From Bacteroidales bacterium (GTDB lineage Bacteria > Bacteroidota > Bacteroidia > Bacteroidales > F082): a stretch of DNA of 64,000 bases. The position numbers and the translations under genes are program-made. The stretch covers positions 310,001 to 374,000 of the forward strand of contig JANJUV010000007.1 of assembly GCA_024710405.1 (NCBI GenBank), read 5' to 3'. Positions 23,981 through 31,496 of this stretch are shown here, piece after piece; position 1 is the stretch's first letter, and each line of letters begins with the position of its first letter. Below the pieces are notes generated by a model. The model searched no databases, had not been told where the DNA came from, and saw only the letters and a list, made by a program, of their open reading frames with translations.

Positions 23981-25681
23981 CTATCGCGACAAAGAGGATA
24001 TAATATCATTCACCTTAGCAAGTATTTCCGTTTCCTTTTCAATAGATTTTTGCTCTATTTCATTTCCAAGTGTAAGATATGTTGCAACTTTTTCCTTGTC
24101 TGCAACACCGGCTGCGTTGATTTTGACATTCAGATAAGCTCCCATAACTGCTAAGCGGGCACAGAGTGCACCAACACCGGCATCTGATACCGAGTTGGGA
24201 TTTCCTGTTTCGGCCATTGCCTGAATCACTTCCATTGTTGCAAGGGAAGTCTGCATTACTTTAAAAGGCACCTCAATGGCATAAAGCGATGCGTGCTCAA
24301 TTGCCTGAGCGCGAATTGCTTTTTCCTCTTCCGTTTTCTTTGGCAGATCCAGAGCTTCCATGATCATATTGAAAGCACGTGTATCTTCATCCACAAGGTA
24401 AAGCAACTGATCCTTAAGCTGTTGACCTTTCTCTGCCCATCTGGAAAACTCTTCCCAACGATCGTCCCAACCTCTTTTATGCGATGACAGATTGGCCACC
24501 ATGGTTGCCAGGGATGCACCCAATGCTCCAACATATGCCGAAATCGAACCTCCTCCCGGAGCCGGTGATTCTGATGCTGTTTCATTGGCAAATCCGGCGG
24601 CAGTCATCTGAACCAACTTTCTGTTTGCCTCGGATGCTTCTAGAACATATTCAATGATTTTCTCCTTTGGGTTAAATGGTTTGAGTTCATCCAATCCAAG
24701 TGATTTCACTGCTATTTTAATAAGTTCTTCATTGTCAACGCCAAGTGATCTTTGCTGTTTTGCAAGAAAGTACTTACCAGCATCAATCATTGCTTTGAGC
24801 GGGATAAGCCCGACAAGCTCAGAACCTGTCACCCTGATACCTCTGTCTGAAGCTTTGCGACAAACCTCATCAAAAGCAATATGTACCGGTGTTATGCCAA
24901 TATTTGTCAGATTCATGGAAATCTGAGCGATTCCGTATTCTTCAATGAACCAACCTATGGCCTTTACTGCCTTTAGTGTTCCCGGAATGAATACCTGATT
25001 TCCGTTACTGTCTTTTACAATTTTACCGGTTATGGGATTTCCTTCACGCATTACCCGGCCTTTCTCGCGGACATCATAAGCTATTGAGTTAGCTCTTCTG
25101 GTGGAAGTAGTGTTCAGGTTAACATTAAATGCTACCAGAAAATCCCTTGCCCCAACAGCTGTTGCCCCTGTTCGCGGGTTGAATTCAGCTGGCCCAAAAT
25201 CCGGTTTCCATTCGGGATTACTCAGTTTTTCGGGCAGGCCCTCATATTCTCCTGACCGGCAATTTGCAAGATTTCTCCTCTCGGGCAAATATGCAGCATT
25301 CTCGTAGCAATATATGGGTATGTTCAGCTCATCTCCGATTCTTCTGGCAAGTTTTCGAGCATACTCTGCAGTTTCTTCCATGCTGATGTTTGCCACAGGC
25401 ACCAGTGGGCACACATCTGTCGCTCCCATTCTGGGGTGTTCGCCTTTATGCTTGCGCATATCGATCAGCTCAGATGCTTTTTTAACAGCCACAAATGCAG
25501 CTTCGAGCACCTCATCGGGTGATCCGACAAAAGTGACGACTGTGCGGTTGGTTGCCGCACCTGGATCAACATCAAGAAGTTTGACACCACTGACTGCTTC
25601 AATCTGGTCTGTGATCTGTCTGATGATGCTCATATCGCGGCCTTCACTGAAATTAGGAACGCATTCGATTAATTTTCTCAT
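23981..25681 (-). CDS. ftcD: Bifunctional glutamate formimidoyltransferase / formimidoyl-THF cyclodeaminase
   Basis: A 566-residue two-domain enzyme of histidine degradation. The transferase half (~1-330) opens MRKLIECVPNFSEGRDMSII with the catalytic His region HKGEHPRMGATDVCPLVPV, and moves the formimino group from formiminoglutamate to tetrahydrofolate. The cyclodeaminase half (~350-560) has FANETASESPAPGGGSISAY. The order and size equal the mammalian FTCD fusion (541). It lies 13 bases after hutI. With HutI it makes the FTHF-linked branch of the hut pathway; hutH and hutU are not in the window. Confidence 0.94.
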   Translation of the reverse strand: MRKLIECVPNFSEGRDMSIIRQITDQIEAVSGVKLLDVDPGAATNRTVVTFVGSPDEVLEAAFVAVKKASELIDMRKHKGEHPRMGATDVCPLVPVANISMEETAEYARKLARRIGDELNIPIYCYENAAYLPERRNLANCRSGEYEGLPEKLSNPEWKPDFGPAEFNPRTGATAVGARDFLVAFNVNLNTTSTRRANSIAYDVREKGRVMREGNPITGKIVKDSNGNQVFIPGTLKAVKAIGWFIEEYGIAQISMNLTNIGITPVHIAFDEVCRKASDRGIRVTGSELVGLIPLKAMIDAGKYFLAKQQRSLGVDNEELIKIAVKSLGLDELKPFNPKEKIIEYVLEASEANRKLVQMTAAGFANETASESPAPGGGSISAYVGALGASLATMVANLSSHKRGWDDRWEEFSRWAEKGQQLKDQLLYLVDEDTRAFNMIMEALDLPKKTEEEKAIRAQAIEHASLYAIEVPFKVMQTSLATMEVIQAMAETGNPNSVSDAGVGALCARLAVMGAYLNVKINAAGVADKEKVATYLTLGNEIEQKSIEKETEILAKVNDIISSLSR

Positions 25682-25694
25682 ATAATGATTCAGG

Positions 25695-26960
25695 TTAATG
25701 TTCTACACAAATTTCACCATCCAATATTAGCTTGTCAACTTTATTGGTCCCATAATAATAAGGTAAGTATGCCAGTCCGGGAATGGGTCTGGTTACACAT
25801 AAGTTAGCAGTCTTACCAACAGCAATGCTTCCCAACTCCTCGCTCAGCCCCATCGCATAGGCACCGTTAATTGTAGTAGCGGCAAGACCTTCCTCAGGTG
25901 TCAGTCGATAAAGAATGCTAGCCATAGAGAGAATAAGTTGCATATTACCGGAAGGAGAGCTTCCGGGATTAAAATCACTTGCCATAGCTAGGGGCAGGCC
26001 TTCATCAATCATTTTACGGGCCGGAGCATAAGGCATATTGAGAAAAAAGGCTGCTCCAGGCAACACAACCGGCATAGTTTCGGATCCACGAAGCACTTCA
26101 ATCTCTTCATCCTCTGTAAATTCAAGGTGGTCAACTGACAATGCATTGTATTTAACACCCACTTGAATTCCTCCTGATCTTGCCAGTTCATTGGCATGAA
26201 TTTTAGGCCGGAGACCGTATTTCATTCCGGCATTCAGTATTCTGTCGGTGTCTTCGACAGTGAAAAAGCCTTTATCGCAAAAGACGTCAATATAATCGGC
26301 CAGATCTTCGGCAACAACCATCGGAATCATTTCATTAATAATCAGATCGACATACTCCGATTGCCGGCCTTTGTATTGCTGTGGTACTGCATGGGCTCCA
26401 AGAAAGGTTGCTTTGATTCTGACAGGATGATTTTCTTTTAATCTTTTGATCACTCGGAGCATCTTTAGTTCAGAATCAGTAGTAAGCCCATAACCACTTT
26501 TTATCTCTACAGCACCTGTTCCCATGCTCATTATTTCTTCGATCCTTACAGAGGCCGACGAAAACAATTCGTCTTCTGAGGCCATCTGCATGCGCGCTGC
26601 AGAATTTAATATACCCCCACCCCTTCTCGCAATCTCTTCATAGCTAAGGCCTTTGATTTTATCGATATACTCAATTTCGCGTGAGGCAGGATAAACCAGG
26701 TGTGTGTGTGCGTCGCAAAAAGCGGGAAAAACGAGCCTGCCCGAAGCATCCATTATTAATACATCCGGATTCTGCTGTCTTATCTTATAAATAACATCTC
26801 TGTCCATCTTCCCGAAGGCTTCTATTTTACCCTCTTTGATGTAAACATAGGCATTGTGGAGGGTTTCAAAATCTGTCATTTCTTTTCCAGAAAGTAGTAT
26901 ACGAGTCTGATAATCAATTCCGGCAAGTTCGCGGATATTTTCAATCAATATAGATGACAT
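25695..26960 (-). CDS. hutI: Imidazolonepropionase
   Basis: A 421-residue amidohydrolase that opens imidazolone propionate to N-formimino-L-glutamate. Metal-binding HxH is in FCDAHTHLVYPASR, the family-specific RGGGILNSAARM follows, and the third His site is in KIHANELARSGG with the Asp in ASDFNPGSSPSGN. It lies directly upstream of ftcD, whose substrate it makes. It diverges from the C10 protease gene. No clear -7 element was found. Confidence 0.95.
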   Translation of the reverse strand: MSSILIENIRELAGIDYQTRILLSGKEMTDFETLHNAYVYIKEGKIEAFGKMDRDVIYKIRQQNPDVLIMDASGRLVFPAFCDAHTHLVYPASREIEYIDKIKGLSYEEIARRGGGILNSAARMQMASEDELFSSASVRIEEIMSMGTGAVEIKSGYGLTTDSELKMLRVIKRLKENHPVRIKATFLGAHAVPQQYKGRQSEYVDLIINEMIPMVVAEDLADYIDVFCDKGFFTVEDTDRILNAGMKYGLRPKIHANELARSGGIQVGVKYNALSVDHLEFTEDEEIEVLRGSETMPVVLPGAAFFLNMPYAPARKMIDEGLPLAMASDFNPGSSPSGNMQLILSMASILYRLTPEEGLAATTINGAYAMGLSEELGSIAVGKTANLCVTRPIPGLAYLPYYYGTNKVDKLILDGEICVEH

Positions 26961-27108
26961 TCTGTTGATGTTTTCTGGCTGCGAAATTAGTCAATTATAA
27001 ATTTGCTTTCAGGCTTCAATCCTGAAATCAACCAAACTACTTACCATTCCGGTTGTTTATAATCGTTCCAAATTACTTTACAATGTCTTTCATTCTTACC
27101 GCTTTCTT

Positions 27109-27116
27109 TACTTTTG
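27109..27116 (+). promoter_or_regulatory. Predicted -7 promoter element for the C10 protease gene
   Basis: TACTTTTG. The transcript would start near 27123, giving a ~30-base leader to the ATG at 27153 and excluding the upstream in-frame start at 27114. Confidence 0.5.
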
Positions 27117-27152
27117 CGGGGTCAAGATCAATTATCTTTTAATTTTTTATCC

Positions 27153-29243
27153 ATGAAATTTACAATCAGTTTATTAGCTTTTATTTTTGTGATAATGGCT
27201 ATCAATCCGCTTATGGCCGGTAAAGTAAGCAACGAGGATGCTTCTAAAGTTGCCATTCATTTTATGTATGAACAGATTAATCAGATGGGCGAGGAAATCG
27301 CCTTTAACGAACTTTCCATTCGCGAAAGCTGGGAAGTTTCGGAATCTTTTTATGTGTTTAACATGAGCGAAGGCTGGGTAATCGTTTCAGCAAGAGACGA
27401 GCGCCTGCCTGTTATTGGTTTTAACCTCAAAGGATCATTTCCGGCCTGGCAGGATTGCGATGACAATCTGAAAAGCTGGTTAACAACCTATATAGACGAA
27501 AAGGATTTCATTTTAAGTGGTCAAGCCGCAATTGATGCAGATGTGATCAATGTCTGGAACTACTATCTGACAGGCGAAACCCAATCATTTAACCTAAGTG
27601 CCCGCGATGTGTCTGAGCCGTTGCTGACCGCATTATGGAATCAGGACAGTCCTTATAACTTGATGTGTCCGGAAGACCCTGCCGGACCCGGAGGCCGTGT
27701 TTATGTCGGCTGTGTGGCTACTGCTATGTCGATGATCATGCATTATTGGAGGTATCCTCTTCAGGGTCAAGGCATCTATTCTTATTATCAGGCTCCTTAC
27801 GGAGTGATCACAGCAGATTTCGGCAGCACCTTTTATAATTGGGATGGAATGCAGGATCAAATAGAGAACGAACATCCTTGGGATATTGCTGAAATAGGTT
27901 TTCATGCAGCGGTATCAGTTTCTATGAATTTCGGACCTGATGGTTCAGGTTCATACAGTCATTTGGTGCCGGCGGCATTGATCAACAGATTTAGATTCAG
28001 CAACTCCGCACAATATCTTCAGAAGAGCAATTATAACACAACCCAATGGGAAAATATGCTTCAGGATCAACTTGATCTGGGATATCCTATTTATTATAGC
28101 GGACAAAGTTCAGATGGAGGTCACGCATTCGTATGCGATGGTTATGAAGGCACCAATTACTATCACTTCAACTTTGGCTGGAGTGGCTCGGGAAATGGCT
28201 GGTATAATCTTCAAAATGTTGGTGGTTTTAGTTCCTTCCAGGCAATAGTCAGGAACATTGTACCAAATGACCCCAGTTATCCATATATTGCCGAAGGCCT
28301 GAAGGTTCTTGACACCAGATCAGGATCATTTACCGATGGAAGCGGACCTCTGGAAAACTACCCTTCAGGAACAGAAGCAAGTTGGCTGATTTCTCCGCAA
28401 AATGAAACCGACTCCATCAAAAGCATCACCCTAAGTTTTATTGAATTCAACACTGCTGATGGTGACATGCTCAGGATTTATAACGGATCGTCAACCAGTG
28501 ATCCGCTGGTAGGTGAATATTCAGGCACAAGCCTGCCCCCAACTGTTACCGTGCAAAACAATGAAATGCTGATAACATTTAACGGAAGCGGAAGTGCACC
28601 CGGATTTAAGGCAGAGTATAAAACAACTAATCCGGTATGGTGCGGGAGTTCAACTGTATTTACTGAGCCCTATGGTGTAATATCAGACGGAAGTCAGGAC
28701 TTCTTCTACAACAATCTGACAACCTGCGTATTTATTTTGCAGGTCCCCGAGGCAGTAAAATATCATTTGTATTTCAACACTTTTGCCACCGAAGAAGGCA
28801 AGGATATTCTTAAAATTTTTAACGGATCGAATCAGCTGATTGCAACATTAAGCGGCACCAGCCTGCCCGAACCTGTTTCTATAACTTCAGGAACAGTATT
28901 TATGACCTGGACAACCAACAATACTGTTAGAAACGACGGATGGTCACTTACCTACGAGGTTGATGGCGTTGGAGTTGGCGAAACTGATGCCGTTGACCAC
29001 CTTAACCTTTTCCCGAACCCTTCAAACGGACTACTCAATATTAATTTCTTTGTGTCTGAAAAACAAGAAATTAATTATGAGTTTCTGACATTGTCGGGCC
29101 AAACCATTCTCGAAAACAAAATTGGTTCATTTAACGGCCATTTCGCTGGAGAAGCTGACTTATCCAACCTTTCAAAAGGAATTTATTTATTCAGGGTGTA
29201 TTCACAAAGCGGAAGTACAACACGAAAAGTTGTTCTGAACTAG
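27153..29243 (+). CDS. C10 family (streptopain-like) cysteine peptidase with CUB-like domains and T9SS sorting domain
   Basis: A 696-residue secreted protease. The start at 27153 opens a signal peptide (MKFTISLLAFIFVIMAINPL). A Spi/prodomain-like N-terminus (GWVIVSARDERLPVIGF) precedes the C10 catalytic domain: Cys in VGCVATAMSMIMHYWRYP and His in SSDGGHAFVCDGYEG, with the Trp-rich HFNFGWSGSGNGWY. Two CUB-like beta domains follow (~420-495 and ~510-605; FNGSGSAPGF and DGWSLTYEV). The last ~80 residues are a T9SS type A domain (LFPNPSNGLLNINF). It probably digests extracellular protein and is released or anchored at the surface. It is a plausible virulence- or nutrition-type peptidase; host relevance is unknown. 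Confidence 0.9.
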   Translation: MKFTISLLAFIFVIMAINPLMAGKVSNEDASKVAIHFMYEQINQMGEEIAFNELSIRESWEVSESFYVFNMSEGWVIVSARDERLPVIGFNLKGSFPAWQDCDDNLKSWLTTYIDEKDFILSGQAAIDADVINVWNYYLTGETQSFNLSARDVSEPLLTALWNQDSPYNLMCPEDPAGPGGRVYVGCVATAMSMIMHYWRYPLQGQGIYSYYQAPYGVITADFGSTFYNWDGMQDQIENEHPWDIAEIGFHAAVSVSMNFGPDGSGSYSHLVPAALINRFRFSNSAQYLQKSNYNTTQWENMLQDQLDLGYPIYYSGQSSDGGHAFVCDGYEGTNYYHFNFGWSGSGNGWYNLQNVGGFSSFQAIVRNIVPNDPSYPYIAEGLKVLDTRSGSFTDGSGPLENYPSGTEASWLISPQNETDSIKSITLSFIEFNTADGDMLRIYNGSSTSDPLVGEYSGTSLPPTVTVQNNEMLITFNGSGSAPGFKAEYKTTNPVWCGSSTVFTEPYGVISDGSQDFFYNNLTTCVFILQVPEAVKYHLYFNTFATEEGKDILKIFNGSNQLIATLSGTSLPEPVSITSGTVFMTWTTNNTVRNDGWSLTYEVDGVGVGETDAVDHLNLFPNPSNGLLNINFFVSEKQEINYEFLTLSGQTILENKIGSFNGHFAGEADLSNLSKGIYLFRVYSQSGSTTRKVVLN

Positions 29244-29264
29244 GACGATGGATCCGACAATATA

Positions 29265-29296
29265 AACAGCCAATCCTAAAGGGTTGGCTGTTTTTT
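29265..29296 (+). terminator. Intrinsic terminator after the C10 protease gene
   Basis: AACAGCCAA (29265-29273) pairs with TTGGCTGTT (29284-29292), with CC/GG extending the stem inward, followed by a plus-strand T-run. The 3' end of the convergent gene lies inside the hairpin. Confidence 0.85.
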
Positions 29297-29719
29297 GCTT
29301 GCACCAGTAAGCATTCGCTTCAATCCCGATGCCTTGTCAGGATCATTAAGGCATTCCTGAATTTTTGATTTAAATTTCCAGCAGGTCATTTGCCGGATTT
29401 CGGACTGCCGACTTATTTCATAGGTGGAAACCCCCGGATCAATGCATACCATTCGGGCCATTTCAAAAGCTTCCACCAACGGAATCTTGCATCGGTGAAA
29501 AATAGTATGTGCTGTTGCCGACTCTTCAGTCTTACAACGGGTACAGCGTTTTGAAAACGGCTTTTTGCCTTGACAATAATTCGTATGACCGCACTTGCGG
29601 CAAACAAATCCATTTGCCCATTTTTCTTCTGATAGGAATTTCAGACAGGCTGTCTCATCATTAAAACAGTCCATCCTGTCCTCTTCCTCATTCACAAAAT
29701 CAGAGACTAAAACATCCAT
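29276..29719 (-). CDS. Free-standing transposase zinc-ribbon protein (IS1595-type N-terminal domain)
   Basis: A 147-residue protein resembling only the N-terminal zinc-ribbon part of IS1595-family transposases: CLKFLSEEKWANGFVCRKCG, then CTRCKTEESATAHTIFH, giving CxxC-CxxC zinc ligands, and a helical tail. No DDE catalytic domain follows, and no terminal inverted repeats or target duplications are visible. It has its own -7 element at 29763-29770 and an intact frame, so it looks like a domesticated DNA-binding protein rather than a decaying insertion sequence. Its role is unknown. Confidence 0.72.
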   Translation of the reverse strand: MDVLVSDFVNEEEDRMDCFNDETACLKFLSEEKWANGFVCRKCGHTNYCQGKKPFSKRCTRCKTEESATAHTIFHRCKIPLVEAFEMARMVCIDPGVSTYEISRQSEIRQMTCWKFKSKIQECLNDPDKASGLKRMLTGASKKQPTL

Positions 29720-29762
29720 TATGAATCACTGCATCAAATGATTAAAAATTGTTAAATTGCTG

Positions 29763-29770
29763 CAAAATTA
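29763..29770 (-). promoter_or_regulatory. Predicted -7 promoter element for the zinc-ribbon gene
   Basis: Minus-strand TAATTTTG, 43 bases before the ATG at 29719. Confidence 0.45.
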
Positions 29771-29812
29771 AAAAAAATAGTGTGACTAAAGCGATTTATT
29801 CATTTTTTTCTC

Positions 29813-29820
29813 TACATTTG
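29813..29820 (+). promoter_or_regulatory. Predicted -7 promoter element for the tandem thioredoxin genes
   Basis: TACATTTG, 20 bases before the ATG at 29840. It stands back to back with the minus-strand element at 29763-29770. Confidence 0.5.
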
Positions 29821-29839
29821 CAAAAATTTTAAACCCAAA

Positions 29840-30337
29840 ATGCGTAATTTGACCATGATAACACGAATCACAACTTATGTCGTACTTCTGATGATGCTTA
29901 GCTTTGGTTGCGCCAACTCAAGTGGCAAGCAGCCGGCCGAAGTGGAAAAACCATCAAAGAAAGCTGTTGACGCAACAAAACCTGAATACCTTACTTATAA
30001 TACATTCCTTGAAAAAGTATGGAATTTTGAAGAAAATCCACAGGAATGGGTTTATAGAAATGAACTCCCCAGTGTAATTGATTTTTATGCAGACTGGTGT
30101 GCACCATGCCGGAAAATTGCACCCATCATGGAAAAGCTTGCAAAAGACTATGAAGGACGAGTAAAGATCTACAAGATCAATGTTGATGAAGAACGTAAGC
30201 TTGCTTCGGTATTCAGGGTGCAAAGTATTCCATCTGTACTTTTTTCCCCGGTGTCAGGCCAACCCATGATGCAAGCCGGTGCCATGACCGAAGAAATGTA
30301 TGTTAAAATAATTGAGGAACAATTACTTCAAAAATAG
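29840..30337 (+). CDS. Lipid-anchored thioredoxin-fold protein
   Basis: A 165-residue protein with a lipoprotein signal (TYVVLLMMLSFGC, Cys in SFGC) and a thioredoxin domain at ~55-165. Active site WCAPCRKIAP and cis-Pro SIPSVLF are intact. It would reduce or isomerise disulfides in the periplasm, or relay electrons there. The sequence around its active site and N-terminal helix (TFLEKVWNFEENP) closely matches the next gene (TFLNKVFNYEVN), so the two are a tandem duplicate pair, one exported and one cytosolic. The start at 29840 and one at 29855 are both possible. Confidence 0.88.
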   Translation: MRNLTMITRITTYVVLLMMLSFGCANSSGKQPAEVEKPSKKAVDATKPEYLTYNTFLEKVWNFEENPQEWVYRNELPSVIDFYADWCAPCRKIAPIMEKLAKDYEGRVKIYKINVDEERKLASVFRVQSIPSVLFSPVSGQPMMQAGAMTEEMYVKIIEEQLLQK

Positions 30338-30354
30338 ACCCAAATTAAAACACA

Positions 30355-30708
30355 ATGGAACATTTGACTAAAGAAACCTTTCTGAATAAAGTATTTAATT
30401 ACGAAGTTAACAAAGAATGGAAGTTTGAAGGCGAACTGCCTTGTCTGATCGATTTCTATGCTGACTGGTGTCAGCCATGCAAAATGGTAGCGCCCATACT
30501 CGAAGAGCTTTCAAAAGAATATTCAGGGAAAATAAACATTTATAAAATTGATACAGAGGCAGAAGTAGAACTCGCTGGAGCTTTCGGAATCCGCAGCATA
30601 CCTTCCCTGCTTTTTGTCCCCATGAATGGACAGCCCCAGATGGCTATGGGTGCACTTCCCAAGGATACACTTAAAAAAGCCATCGAAGATGTTCTTTTAA
30701 AAAATTAA
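30355..30708 (+). CDS. Thioredoxin, cytosolic
   Basis: A 117-residue thioredoxin with WCQPCKMVAP and cis-Pro SIPSLLFVP. It has no signal peptide, but otherwise aligns along its length with the lipoprotein thioredoxin 17 bases upstream, including FYADWC and GQPQMAMGAL at the same places. It therefore arose by local duplication. It supplies reducing power to cytosolic enzymes. A terminator ends the pair. Confidence 0.92.
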   Translation: MEHLTKETFLNKVFNYEVNKEWKFEGELPCLIDFYADWCQPCKMVAPILEELSKEYSGKINIYKIDTEAEVELAGAFGIRSIPSLLFVPMNGQPQMAMGALPKDTLKKAIEDVLLKN

Positions 30709-30732
30709 GTAAACCAATTAGTTTTATTTAAG

Positions 30733-30761
30733 AAGCTGCATCCAGGTGCAGCTTTTTTTTT
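30733..30761 (+). terminator. Intrinsic terminator after the thioredoxin pair
   Basis: AAGCTGCA (30733-30740) pairs with TGCAGCTT (30747-30754) around a 6-base loop and is followed by a run of eight or more T's. Confidence 0.88.
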
Positions 30762-30848
30762 AACCCGCAATATGTTAGGCTTCCGACATAATCATAACGC
30801 ACAACTATTGTTATAAGGACATTTTGCTTAAATCGCTTATTTTGCATT

Positions 30849-31496
30849 ATGAAAATACGACAGGTTTTAATGCCTCCGGCATATTTTCCTTCAATTGGCT
30901 ACATGGCACTTTTAACTGCGGCTGAGTCTGTTATGATTGAGACACACGACACCTATCCAAAACATACCTGCAGAAACCGATGTACGATACTGAGTGCACA
31001 AGGGCCGCTAAATATCTCGATTCCGGTAAGCAAACCGTATGGAAGCAGATCAAAAACAAGTGATATACTGATTTTCGAAACCCATATTTGGCCTAAAAAG
31101 CACTGGCGGGCAATTGAATCGGCTTATAACAAGTCACCTTACTTTTTTCATTATGCCGAACGTATAAAAGGTGTCGTTTTCAGTTCGAAGGAAGATCTGC
31201 TTCATCATAATATGTACTGCCTTGATGTTATGCTCGATATCATTGGAGCCAAGGCAGATGTGCAGTTAACCTCTAATTACATTAAAGACAACGAAAACGT
31301 TGTTGATGCCAGAAATTTCGAAAAGTTTATGGCTGGAGTTGGTGATCATTATTTTGACAGGTATATTCAGGTATTCGCTGACAGGCATCCTTTTCATAAC
31401 AACTTAAGCATAATTGACTTAATATGCAATGCAGGGCCACAAAGCAGTGTTTATATTGAAAAAGCTGCTGGTGTCATTCGGGATAAGCTATTCTGA
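30849..31496 (+). CDS. WbqC family protein
   Basis: A 215-residue protein of the WbqC-like family, with LMPPAYFPSIGYMALL at the N-terminus, then the conserved HTCRNRCTILSAQGPLNISIPVSK and WRAIESAYNKSPYFFHY. WbqC-like proteins are found near polysaccharide and lipopolysaccharide genes in other species, but their reaction is not established. No such genes are adjacent here. The final 23 bases overlap the end of the convergent PgpH-like gene. Confidence 0.85.
   Translation: MKIRQVLMPPAYFPSIGYMALLTAAESVMIETHDTYPKHTCRNRCTILSAQGPLNISIPVSKPYGSRSKTSDILIFETHIWPKKHWRAIESAYNKSPYFFHYAERIKGVVFSSKEDLLHHNMYCLDVMLDIIGAKADVQLTSNYIKDNENVVDARNFEKFMAGVGDHYFDRYIQVFADRHPFHNNLSIIDLICNAGPQSSVYIEKAAGVIRDKLF

Noticed and set aside
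29276-29719. An insertion sequence of the IS1595 family
   Set aside because: Only the zinc-ribbon part is present. No DDE domain, terminal inverted repeats or target duplications are visible, so it is annotated as a gene, not a mobile element.
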